A stretch of DNA of 64,000 bases, from the NCBI RefSeq assembly GCF_003970385.1, contig NZ_RXZH01000001.1:1-64000 (forward strand), read 5' to 3'. Source of the DNA: Vibrio aquaticus. Lineage in GTDB: Bacteria > Pseudomonadota > Gammaproteobacteria > Enterobacterales > Vibrionaceae. The notes under the pieces were generated by a model. That model ran no database searches, was not told where the DNA came from, and saw only the letters and a list, made by a program, of their open reading frames with translations. Positions 28,401 to 35,036 of this stretch are shown here, one piece after another. Every line of letters begins with the position of its first letter. Within the stretch, counting starts at the first letter, position 1. Made by a program: the position numbers and the translations under genes.

Positions 28401-30503
28401 AATGATGTTGTGATCAACAGTGTCATTTCCCGCATGAAGGTACAGACTAAGCCAGACCTTTCGACAGGCGATAGAGAAGTGGTCGATGCCTTTACTGACT
28501 GGGTCATTGAAGCGAAGAGCCAAGACCCACGCAGTAACATCAATGTCGGGTCACTTTCTGCAAATAATGATATCAACATTGCCGGAGATATTGCGCCAGG
28601 CGACATTGTAGAAATTGCAATTACTGGTACAACAGATCCAAGAGCGATGGGCGAAATCATTCATACCACGCATAAAATCGATGAATCAGCGAATGTCGCT
28701 TCAGGTAGCCGTGACAGCCGTAATGCCTCTATCGAAACCGTGAGTGCTATGATTACCCCAGAAGCGGTGAGCTTTGCTATCGATAAAACCACTACAAAAG
28801 GTGAGAACGCTGAATACACCAATGATGATCAAGAACTGACTTATCTACTTAAGGTAAGCAACGAAGGTTCTGCGACCATTACTGGTGTAGAAATGGTGGA
28901 TGAAATTAGCAAGCTAGTCGGTGCCAATGGCAACTCATTGTTCACGTCATGGAAAGTGAACATTGAAGAGTGGCCTACCGGACAAGTGAAAGCTGAGTTT
29001 ACTGACAAAGACTTATTACTGCCTGATGGCGGGCTCTCTTTAGACCTGCTGCCGTATATGGGGAACGGTTACGAAATTACCATTACAGGTCAGCTGAACA
29101 AAGGATTAGACGACAATATCACTAATACCTTTACTGTTACCGATCCGGCGACAGGCACAACCGCTTCTGATGATGTAACGATTCACGTTAAGAAGTTCGC
29201 TGACAACGAAGGCGATCTACTGGTAACGAAAGAAGCGCTTAAAACAGATGCACAAGTGGGTGATGTCATTGAGTACGAAGTGACTATCTACAACAACAAT
29301 GAATCTGAATTTAAGAACGTCAAACTGGTTGACCGCTACCCGTCAGGCTTTGCGTATGTCGAAGGTTCTACAGAACTTGTGAACAGCGGCCCAGATGGGG
29401 AGTTTGATACAGGTGATGATGTCATCAAAGTAGACGACCCTGCAGTCACGAGCACATTGACTTTCAATGTCGGCGATATGCTTGCTTACGGTGGTAGCGA
29501 ACAAACTATCACTGAGAAAGTGCGTATCCGTTACTTACTTCGTGTCACGGTAGGGGCGACATTTGGTAAGTATGTGAATAGCGCTGTCGCAATGTCACCG
29601 CCAGAAGGTCAAACCGCAGGAGCGCTTCAAGAGAAGTCGAATACCGCGACGGCGACAGTCGAGGTATTGCCAGACAAAGTATTCGATACAGCATCGATCA
29701 TTGGTAAGGTTTTTGAAGATCACAATGGCGATGGATTCCAAGCAGATGCGACAGCGTTTGACATTGAGATCATCGCCAACGTGCCAAATCGTGATTACAT
29801 CGCTGACTCGACAGTGATTATTAGAGATGGCAAAGAGGTACGACTAAAAGACATCAAACACATTGAAGAGAAGGTTGAAGAGAGTGCCAACACACACAAT
29901 TACTCTCATGATCGACGCTCGAATCAATTGAAAAAGGTACAGCCAGTCGACTCAGTGCTAGTTAAAGGGTATGAAATTGATGAGCTGTTTGGTTTGTCTC
30001 ACAACAGGACACTACCGAGTAGCAATAAAGTCATCTTCCAATTTGAAACGCGTACTGACAAAGCATTCAACTTCAGTGTCGTGACTCAATCCGGTACGCG
30101 CTTGAACTTTGATCGTCAAGGCAATATCGAGACTCACTATGTGGGAGATAAGAAGGACGAGCTATCGGCCGAGAACCTGGATGTCACACGTAACTTATAT
30201 CGTGATGGTGATCATTACTTATGGGAAATCATCATCGAAAACAAAGGCATCTATGAGGATGGTCTACCTGGTGTAAGGCTTCTCACAGTAGAAGGTATCG
30301 TGATTGAAACGGACCAATATGGACGTTATCACGTTCCAGACCAATGGGTGCTAGATAAAAAAGGGAAGAACTTCTTGGTCAAAGTTGACACTGACTCGTT
30401 ACCAACAGGAATGAAAGTGATCAGTGAAAACCCTCGCGTTCAACGCATTTCACCAAATAAGCTGACTAAGTTTAACTTTAGTGTTGCGGTTGACGGAGAG
30501 TAA
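19458..30503 (+). CDS. Giant secreted DUF11-like repeat protein (about 3,680 residues)
   Basis: A single uninterrupted 11-kb frame. The GTG at 19458 (AGGA nine bases upstream) gives a clean Sec signal peptide, SKTVTLCWFLLMLVSFQVLAA; the frame is open from 19392. About 23 repeats of 125-155 residues follow, each opening with a K-[TS]-x...Y-x-P-G-x-x-[VL]-x-Y-x-[IV]-x-[VL]-x-N core, then a V-x-D-x-[IL] strand, a W-[ST]-[IV] strand and a closing YTI..V...A.G.I.N.V strand: DUF11/Ig-like beta sandwiches. The last is a canonical DUF11 (VEGSTELVNSGPDGEFDTGDD). The C-terminal 300 residues hold VFEDHNGDGFQAD, then an SdrD-B/carboxypeptidase-regulatory-like domain (GVRLLTVEGIVIETDQYGRY). There is no LPXTG, RTX or Por-type sorting signal. 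It is the first gene of an operon with the barrel and OmpA genes; display or fibre function is inferred. Confidence 0.88.
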   Translation: MLKAIISKTVTLCWFLLMLVSFQVLAADIEVTVSPTTADYENGQTIDYLITIKNTTAKTFNNVEVSDPVWDTTTSGESGQVKAFSGLNISPSNSWGSNPGSFSSSDSNLDVKNGRLFAYGKLEYLVQAQVSDEATGVLELGETLVKADIDGDGSLEQFAPSSKSTLNPVPYEYTVSVSVDQSEYAVGTSLTYTVEVVNTGSYKVQGLKLDQPFASLEVESTAGSLISPFSSVDISAEKRGSGSDVGDFSKSGDLSVENASIAVGGKLIYTITTVVSEQAVGDIITSAVAHTKDGDVNSVELTTPPAQPVLDIEHSISSSNPYLVSSQRTFNVEVSNSGSGIAHSYHVKQNISQLLSNLGLGNDLKPAHNSTDVTGNPFGSWTIEVTDLGAKSLSKFNDAGPQSDIVFDDEISLFPGETISYEIKATISPVAIGTVQGANAGVFDTAGGLIKDAQISGSFEAERTLNVGDSEIQIEKTTKESQYIPGNTVEYEIKVSNTSSKYFANNLQVVDDLTCVQTEQAGGAGQGQAFKRWKLEPSSAEDSLGTDHGQYSYGSWSTSAVTVSPDIAPGKSVTYKLTAEVNDSSVGLILDDNPACSDNVTEEGSGVQMPEDNLRASKDVDSRYYSSGDVLTYTIRVDNDGDGFANQVQVIDDLTLVETTDIYGNVIKAFDSWSITAEAFHQDGSAATATDTGITGSLDSPAILDVEATIEPHSYVIYTIAAKTKPHANGHIQNSVTVDGSVYADRGSDPRDFTIQVNKTAKVGTSGGFVDEDASYSKLDNQVTYQIHLKNAKSNGYATNVKVTDPISSITAGLLEPDSASKKVFSSWTISSEIRSDNPLLDGNGTYTDVGLYEDNKDIDLTAQIAPNVEVIYTITAQIDRSVSNEIIYKRFDNTVSVETPDSDSQSGASDTVRVHPKAPNVVVVKTSKENEFVPGQWVEFDVTVYNRGAGYANEVRVTDDIAGMNAFSEWTIKSSTDSNNTTYKTGSYADKKENYPDNGNINTRIDIDPQTSDGMGSVTYTIRGLVRNDYAEEEISNTVEIHDPINNLDQSATAEIGDGGDSKLNVSILKTADKSRFVPGEEVTYFITLQNNSENDATNLKLVDPLTEIRSVLANEKNNQYADFQEQSPFEYWEFDYADGAGWQGQTTKDLIYPEGADNTSFTLDAGQTRTFKIKAKIKDNVIGSNLSGGFKRVIANDAYIFRDYKLVTEQSHVSHHEMERVDSGGDVTRTLLVNGVPNRFYAPGDKLTYQIKVSSQRGYFNNHRVFEDIKGVEVLLLDGTQANPFNDKFSVAVEKEDSNGGDGTTDGTLDGVVEDDKNIDTMIDVAGEDHVLYTVEGIVRGDATGDITIGGITVEPYDYHLVFKKTVDQKNYQPNEPLTYHLTVTNDGKGNAYDIPIEDSLSIIEIDLIDGTKGPAFPIGWTIEPTVTGGNPHAEVDLDGTIKDNEDIKTHISVPAGETIDYKVTATVNEKAVGDIVNLLKVDGDTVSAESKADTEKYAFSKHVIKYLDQDGTTELSSGYTPGGYIVYEILLENKNNVHLKNVPIVDDIKGITTDYFDGTTGQAFDSWTIKSDVDSSGLSNGGTFADNSSIDTDFDLAGNSFADGGTFVKYTITAKVSEKAVGPIRNSARVDGKHTLDSERSDMLAVDLKKTHKAFTDNTFATQKTTYNFDPSTEGQRVVYHLRLENKGKGTEYAASLKEEFSKIKSRLAQEAASEANDQTGPVFEEFGWNVTVTQSPELVTSVGSFVGGSNIDIDIPVLSIAAGGWIDFVIETKIRHDALENVIAKPFYNGSVFQKSTIKPETQDLKVAKRIISIGGRPYSSGDTYKPGEEVIYQLDVNNNAKVWTDQTRIRDIVSDIHVEVLGGAEEQAFSVFSIADTISQGLNSSVDTYLETYDASSDLDVLTDIAPKEEIQFTIKGTIRDDALGDIDANKASAGGKNVNTPEIPPVAPNLVFEKLVTNTTADSNTCSFPSNTGAGCEYNPSGQVNYTITIENTGEGIANDIPVVDKLNSIVTSTGVKAFSSVSTTVLEQPPAERFDISGSYQGAKPLDAKIDLMPGDKVVFGLSGTVDGDATGTITNIAKVDNVDSNDVVLGQGDAEILASKTTDTPTYVPGGEVRYTMYIANKSDSNADVTVLDEISKFMVETADGSMQTALQSWTTTAQFVGNIGATHNDASAIQSSGDINALVKLGAAATEPTVLKIDVVGKVRDDAVGKFGNTLYVDRKQFDLKEHFIYPEQGELTVTKDASISPALYAPGDSIGFDIVVENTGVGYVQNVEIRDLVKSLKADVVNSFLPGQVFEKWDASKSSISIVDSGSSNSFTVSQTDFDSAESFKGVYNLAPGSQIQLHLEGTVNSNIIGEITNTVVVTADNMSDQTDSATYLPIDAEVLVSKTVDKDVYAARDELTYTIVLTNTQRVWATDVKVQDFVDRISAESIYGSTISVFEPGSITISATSDKGTTTLPSLSGDYIDNTIDIAPEDIVTVTIKGTLKPEIIGDVVNTVSIDYDDKSISDDAVSVPLVPSLKVTKTPIEEFYTPGSINGFEIAIENQDVAFANDIKLQDLISTIRVDTVDGADNPAFSRWTYSYKANDPMTSVDSSTMSWNTDINNTIDLAPNDTIVFTIQGEVDERAISDINNTAKVEFDGKDLEVSAVIKPKPAEVTVTKTADREFYQAGETAQFVVTVSNEGEGFANDVTIKDIMSDVKVTLVDGTEGTAFEAWSIKTELSDISSTLSVTPSGKNPDIDTVADIAPLSTVTFTIDGIVNRYATTDIVNVATVDFDSQPQKVVQAVIKHRPVSLKLEKFVGESGTDTEMTYEPGKDATFRVVLSNLNEGFVAGIELKDLLNSMDVETVNGVREPAFESWTIKVNKGNELTTISPDPSGANREVDSVVNLAPNDVLELVITGKVNSYAIGQIDNKATMSVNLGRPQRMTAVASLLPEPDNVIITEEADNPIYKAGQPATFRVTLHNDSKGFANDVVINSVISRMKVQTKPDLSTGDREVVDAFTDWVIEAKSQDPRSNINVGSLSANNDINIAGDIAPGDIVEIAITGTTDPRAMGEIIHTTHKIDESANVASGSRDSRNASIETVSAMITPEAVSFAIDKTTTKGENAEYTNDDQELTYLLKVSNEGSATITGVEMVDEISKLVGANGNSLFTSWKVNIEEWPTGQVKAEFTDKDLLLPDGGLSLDLLPYMGNGYEITITGQLNKGLDDNITNTFTVTDPATGTTASDDVTIHVKKFADNEGDLLVTKEALKTDAQVGDVIEYEVTIYNNNESEFKNVKLVDRYPSGFAYVEGSTELVNSGPDGEFDTGDDVIKVDDPAVTSTLTFNVGDMLAYGGSEQTITEKVRIRYLLRVTVGATFGKYVNSAVAMSPPEGQTAGALQEKSNTATATVEVLPDKVFDTASIIGKVFEDHNGDGFQADATAFDIEIIANVPNRDYIADSTVIIRDGKEVRLKDIKHIEEKVEESANTHNYSHDRRSNQLKKVQPVDSVLVKGYEIDELFGLSHNRTLPSSNKVIFQFETRTDKAFNFSVVTQSGTRLNFDRQGNIETHYVGDKKDELSAENLDVTRNLYRDGDHYLWEIIIENKGIYEDGLPGVRLLTVEGIVIETDQYGRYHVPDQWVLDKKGKNFLVKVDTDSLPTGMKVISENPRVQRISPNKLTKFNFSVAVDGE
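19540..29670 (+). repeat. Array of about 23 diverged protein-level repeats
   Basis: Counting the recurring Y-x-P-G...Y-x-I-x-V-x-N cores by eye gives about 23 units from the first mature residues to the DUF11 unit at about 29.2-29.7 kb. Units are recognisable in protein but not in DNA, so this is an old array under selection and not a recent expansion. Only two units carry cysteine pairs (near 21.0-21.25 kb and 25.37-25.41 kb). Confidence 0.75.
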
Positions 30504-30506
30504 TTC

Positions 30507-33500
30507 ATGCCAAGATTAAAGAAACGAATGAAGACTCTAAAACTAAGCAAGATCGCTTTAGCGGTAGCGGCGGCAACACCGCTTCTAGTCGCAGCGAAAG
30601 ACACAAGCCAGCTTGAGAAGTTAGATACCGACACCACAGGCATTGAAGTTGAACTGCACCAGCAAGAAGACAGTTCTCGTATCTATTTAGAAGAAGGGGC
30701 TATTTGGGCCAGCCGTGATATCACCCGTTTTGAACCTGTCTTAGATGTCAGTGTGGGTGACGAATTGGAAGTGGAAGAAGGGCAGCTTTCAGACAGCGTA
30801 AACTTCACCATTAGCTCCAATTACAGTTACTACATGGATCGTTACCAAATCGAGATTTATCGAGGTAATGATCGCTCTTTATCACAACCGCTGAAAATCA
30901 TCGAAGGCAGTGAAGTCGCCAATGATATTGATGTTGAATGGGATGGCTCAACGGATGTCGAATATCAATTTAGCACCGGCAACCAACTGCAGTTCCGTTT
31001 CAAAGCGTGGGATAAAGACGGCAACATGGACATCACAACGATCGGTGTGATGGATCTTGTTAACCCAAATTCAGAAGTCGACATCGACCGAAACGACAGT
31101 GAAGATGAACTCTCACGCAGTTTTGGCCGTGCAAAATTGATGCGTCACAATATCCCTACTAACTCTGGCTTAGCGAAATTTATGGGTACCGGCTTAAAAG
31201 GTGTCGATAAAGTCGTGATTGGCGAAGATGAATTTGATATTGAAGACGGTGAGCTCTACGCAGAGCAATTCCTTCCGGCTGATGCTTATGTGTTCCCGAC
31301 AAAAGTGATCTTCGATAACGGTGATGAACGCCGCTATCAGCTCTATGTTCGTATTCCTGATACCTATTATGCACAAGCTGGTCTCGCGGATATGTACATC
31401 GGTAAGAACCGAGTGACAGGCGATACCGGTGCATTGGGCGTAAATGATCAGTACCAAGACGACGTTTATAACCAAGGCCGAATCGCGTATTTCAGCCAAG
31501 GTAAATTTGGCGACAAACTACGAGTAACGACACACTTTGATAGTAAAGATGGTCAAATCAAAGACATCTTCAAACACCCATTTGCCGCCGATGATTCCAG
31601 TGTTTTCGACATTTTAGAAGACGACGATGAGCTCTATTACGGTGATTATGGCGATGGTGCCAACATTCATAAAGTCGTTAACACTAAAGGTAAAGTCTAC
31701 CTCGATGTTGAATATGACAAATCAAGAGTTCTATGGGGTAACTACAACACGGGCTTAACCGGAACCGACAACAACGATTTCAACCGCAGCTTGTATGGTT
31801 TCAAAGGGGACTATCGCACTCGATCAACGACGAAATTTGGTGAAGACCGCCTAAACGTTGTTGGCTTTGCTGCTTCGGCTGATTCTGCCTTTGCACACGA
31901 TGAGTTTTTAGGAACCGGTGGTTCACTTTACTTCTTACGTCACGGTGAAGTGGTGCCGGGAAGTGACAAGGTCTACGTTAAGGTCGTCAACAAAGATTCA
32001 GGCATTTCCGAGCAAGAAGTTCCACTACAATCAGGCCGAGACTATGAGATTGACCCATACCAAGGTCGAATCATCCTGACTCGACCGCTAAGCAACATTA
32101 TCTCAGACAGTTTTGGCTCTGTTATTGATGACACACCCACCGATGGTTTTGAAAACTACCTCGCGGTTGATTATGAATATGTCCCTCAAGGCTCTGACAT
32201 TAAAGACTCGTTGACCTACGGCGGTCGTATTAAAGGTTGGGCGAACGATTACATCGGAATCGGCGCCAATTACGCAACCGAAGAGCGAGATGGCCAAGAT
32301 TATGAGTCTGTGGGTACCGACCTGACTTTACGAGCCACCGAAGGCACGTACATTAAAGCTGAATTTGCCCAAAGTGAAGGTCGTCAAACCGATTCCAACT
32401 TTGTCTCGTTCGATGGTGGTTTAACCTTCACACCGGTCGGGAATGATTTAGAAGAGCGTAAGGGTGACTCGATACAAGTTAAAGGTGTGGCGAACTTATA
32501 CGACATAGCTCCGAATATCTTTGGTGCGGTCGGTAATGACCTAAAAGGTTGGTATAAAGAAAAAGACGCTGGATACAGCTACGCCAGTCAAAGTGACGAT
32601 TTAGAACAGCTTTCCTATGGTACAGAGTTACGACTACAAGCCTCGGATCGATTGAGCTTTGCGACACGCTACACCTCGATGGAAGAGACCGAGCTTGATG
32701 GCACTAAGCAAACCGATACACAGCAAGCAGAGTTAGAAGCTCAGTTTAAGGTGACGGACCACATTAAGGTATCGGCAGCAGGTAAACAAGTTGATGAGCT
32801 TAACCGTGAAAATGAAAAAGGTAAGGGTACGCTAGCGGGCCTAAGAGCTGACTACATTTGGGACTCTGATAACAGCGTTTACGTGAAGGGCCAAACGACT
32901 GTCGATCAAACCGATCAATACGATGATAACGATAGCGTCTCTGTCGGTGCCGAATTCCGAGTGTTTGAAGATTTAACTTTGGGTGCGGAATACACCACAG
33001 GTGACCGTGGTGACGCGACAGAAGCAACCGCAAGTTATGACATTACCGACAGTTACACCACCTACGTGACGTACACGGATGACAATTACGAAGGACAGAA
33101 CAATGTCATCGTTGGTCAACGTGCCGATCTAACCTCGAGTGTGGACTTCTACCAAGAGAACCAGTTTGTTGATGAGAACAATGGCAAAGGCCGCATTGAC
33201 TCGTTTGGTTTTGGCTACGACATGACAGACGATGTCGATTTTGGCATTGGTTACCAGCAAGGTGAAATCGAGAAGAAAAACGACCTTGATCCAAGTAAGC
33301 TTGAAGTCACTGAGCGTCGAGCGGCAACCTTTACGGCCAACATTGACATTGATGATGTGAGCTTAAAACACAAGGTCGAGTATCGAGTCGATAAAGGCAA
33401 CGAAAATGTCGATGAAAATCGTCGTCGAGTGGATCAGTTTGTAACCACCAACCGATACACGCAAAACCTGACCGAAGAGTACACTTTGTTTGGTAAATTC

Positions 33501-34061
33501 AATTACTCAAAGTCGATCAGTAAAGAGACCGATGAAACGTTGCAACGCTTTGTCGAAGCGACGGGTGGTCTAGCCTATCGACCAATTTACAATGATCGCC
33601 TTAATTTACTGAGTCGTTACACCTTCATTGCGGATAAAGACAACTTGGATAGAGAAGTTGACTACAGTGATGAAGAATCACACATCATCGAAGTGGAAGG
33701 TATTTACTCGGTAAACGCCAAAGTTGATGTTGGGGCTAAGTACGCGCACAAAGATAAGAAAGAAGCCTTCGAACGTGCTTCGGGTAGCAATGAAATTGTA
33801 GAAAGTAACATTAATCTCTATGGGTTAAGCACGTCATATCATGTGATTAAAGAGTGGGATATCACCGGTGAATATCATTGGAAGACAGATACCCTCAATG
33901 ATGAATTAGAACATGGAGCATTGTTGTCCGTGAATAAACACCTATCTGATAACTTCAAGGTGGGTATCGGATATAACTTCTCGGGCTTTGATGGCAATCT
34001 AGCTAACGACGATGATTACGACGCAAAAGGTGTCTTCATCAACCTAGTGGGTAAAATCTAG
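30507..34061 (+). CDS. Outer-membrane beta-barrel protein of the DUF11-linked family
   Basis: 1,184 residues with a signal peptide ending ATPLLVAAK. Residues 60-190 form an Ig-like domain, followed by a second small domain (NIPTNSGLAKFMGTGLKGVD) that ends RIPDTYYAQAGLADMYIGK. From about residue 320 the protein alternates amphipathic strands and acidic loops to the end, as a barrel of many strands. Motifs I recall from an uncharacterised proteobacterial family are SRVLWGNYNTGLTGTDNNDF, DEFLGTGGSLYFLRHGE, GRDYEIDPYQGRIILTRPLS and the last-strand GIGYNFSGFDGNLANDDDYD. It starts three bases after the giant gene, with GGAGAG inside that gene's end, so translation is coupled. It probably inserts in the outer membrane and holds or exports the giant protein; this is inference. 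Confidence 0.82.
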   Translation: MPRLKKRMKTLKLSKIALAVAAATPLLVAAKDTSQLEKLDTDTTGIEVELHQQEDSSRIYLEEGAIWASRDITRFEPVLDVSVGDELEVEEGQLSDSVNFTISSNYSYYMDRYQIEIYRGNDRSLSQPLKIIEGSEVANDIDVEWDGSTDVEYQFSTGNQLQFRFKAWDKDGNMDITTIGVMDLVNPNSEVDIDRNDSEDELSRSFGRAKLMRHNIPTNSGLAKFMGTGLKGVDKVVIGEDEFDIEDGELYAEQFLPADAYVFPTKVIFDNGDERRYQLYVRIPDTYYAQAGLADMYIGKNRVTGDTGALGVNDQYQDDVYNQGRIAYFSQGKFGDKLRVTTHFDSKDGQIKDIFKHPFAADDSSVFDILEDDDELYYGDYGDGANIHKVVNTKGKVYLDVEYDKSRVLWGNYNTGLTGTDNNDFNRSLYGFKGDYRTRSTTKFGEDRLNVVGFAASADSAFAHDEFLGTGGSLYFLRHGEVVPGSDKVYVKVVNKDSGISEQEVPLQSGRDYEIDPYQGRIILTRPLSNIISDSFGSVIDDTPTDGFENYLAVDYEYVPQGSDIKDSLTYGGRIKGWANDYIGIGANYATEERDGQDYESVGTDLTLRATEGTYIKAEFAQSEGRQTDSNFVSFDGGLTFTPVGNDLEERKGDSIQVKGVANLYDIAPNIFGAVGNDLKGWYKEKDAGYSYASQSDDLEQLSYGTELRLQASDRLSFATRYTSMEETELDGTKQTDTQQAELEAQFKVTDHIKVSAAGKQVDELNRENEKGKGTLAGLRADYIWDSDNSVYVKGQTTVDQTDQYDDNDSVSVGAEFRVFEDLTLGAEYTTGDRGDATEATASYDITDSYTTYVTYTDDNYEGQNNVIVGQRADLTSSVDFYQENQFVDENNGKGRIDSFGFGYDMTDDVDFGIGYQQGEIEKKNDLDPSKLEVTERRAATFTANIDIDDVSLKHKVEYRVDKGNENVDENRRRVDQFVTTNRYTQNLTEEYTLFGKFNYSKSISKETDETLQRFVEATGGLAYRPIYNDRLNLLSRYTFIADKDNLDREVDYSDEESHIIEVEGIYSVNAKVDVGAKYAHKDKKEAFERASGSNEIVESNINLYGLSTSYHVIKEWDITGEYHWKTDTLNDELEHGALLSVNKHLSDNFKVGIGYNFSGFDGNLANDDDYDAKGVFINLVGKI

Positions 34062-34070
34062 AGGTTCATA

Positions 34071-34985
34071 ATGAGAAAAGCAGTGAAAGTATTGGCGGTA
34101 ACAGCGACAGTGTTAGGTATGTCAGCATGTTCTACTGATACTTATGTGAGCAAAGAAAACATTGATAAATTTGGTGACCCTCAAGTTGAGAAGTTCCTTA
34201 TTCGCGAGTGTATCGTTCCAGAGCGTGATATTCGCATAGCGGTGGCGTCACACTTTGGCTTTGATAAGTCTGTACTAAAAGTGGAAGATCAAGCCAGCAT
34301 CGACCGATTGATCGACAGTATCCGCAAATTGCATGGTCAAATTGCGATTGTTGGTCACACGGACTATCAAGGCAGCGATGATTACAACATCAAACTCTCG
34401 TTAAAGCGTGCTGAAGCGGTGAAAGCTTATATGCAGTCTAAGCTTGACCCAAGCCGTTATGATTGGGAAATTAAACATTACGGTGAATCTAAGCCGATTG
34501 CAGATGGCACCAGTGTTCAAGCGAATGCGCAAAACCGTAGAGCTTATATTGTGTTTGAGCAAACCCAAACGCAGCAAGAGAATGTCTTTTGTGAGCCCCC
34601 AGAACCTAAGCGTAAAGTCTACGTTGCGATGACGTCACATTTTGATTTTGACAAGTCTGAGCTCAAGCCTATCGATGAGAAAAGTTTGGATGAATTTGCT
34701 AACAATCTACAGGGGTTGAACGGGCGAGTGCTTATAGCGGGTCACACGGATTATCAAGGTTCGCTCAGCTACAACGAAACGTTAGCAGAGCGAAGAGCCG
34801 AATCGGTACTGCAATATTTGCAGACCAAACTAGACCCGAACCAATTTGTATGGGAAGTTAAGTCATTCGGAGAGTTAAACCCGATTACACAAGAACAAGA
34901 TTTGGACGCAAACGCATTGAATAGGCGAGCATTTGTTGTGTTCAAAGAGGGAGAACTGCCCGAAGAAACGGGTAGCAGCGAATAA
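34071..34985 (+). CDS. Lipoprotein with two tandem OmpA C-terminal domains
   Basis: 304 residues. The lipobox GMSAC gives an acylated Cys near residue 20. Two OmpA-like peptidoglycan-binding domains follow, about 55-165 and 185-295. Each has HF-x-FDKS, GHTDYQGS, RAE[AS]V and NRRA[YF][IV]VF, so the Asp and Arg that hold diaminopimelate are present in both. The two copies are clearly duplicates yet diverged. GAGG before the ATG, and a 9-base gap to the barrel gene, place it as third gene of the operon. It should clamp the outer-membrane assembly to the cell wall. A Cys in the linker (NVFCEPPEP) and one near RECIVPERD could pair. Confidence 0.9.
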   Translation: MRKAVKVLAVTATVLGMSACSTDTYVSKENIDKFGDPQVEKFLIRECIVPERDIRIAVASHFGFDKSVLKVEDQASIDRLIDSIRKLHGQIAIVGHTDYQGSDDYNIKLSLKRAEAVKAYMQSKLDPSRYDWEIKHYGESKPIADGTSVQANAQNRRAYIVFEQTQTQQENVFCEPPEPKRKVYVAMTSHFDFDKSELKPIDEKSLDEFANNLQGLNGRVLIAGHTDYQGSLSYNETLAERRAESVLQYLQTKLDPNQFVWEVKSFGELNPITQEQDLDANALNRRAFVVFKEGELPEETGSSE

Positions 34986-34991
34986 CACCAT

Positions 34992-35013
34992 AAGGGGGCG
35001 CATAGCCCCTTTT
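34992..35013 (+). terminator. Terminator-like hairpin after the OmpA lipoprotein gene
   Basis: AAGGGG pairs with CCCCTT (34992-34997 with 35006-35011) or, shifted, GGGGC with GCCCC; four T residues follow. It lies between the OmpA gene and the MscS gene, so the channel may be partly or wholly uncoupled from the operon. Confidence 0.55.
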
Positions 35014-35036
35014 CACATTTTAAGCAGGAGCAGAGC

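Noticed and set aside
27488..28660. Antisense open frames of 88-103 codons within the giant gene
   Set aside because: They lie opposite a strongly coding frame with clear repeat structure, lack ribosome sites and recognisable motifs, and arise from the codon pattern of the sense strand.
19458..30503. Giant protein as an RTX or MARTX adhesin/toxin
   Set aside because: No GGxGxDxxx nonapeptides, no C-terminal type I signal and no type I secretion genes nearby; a Sec signal peptide is present instead.
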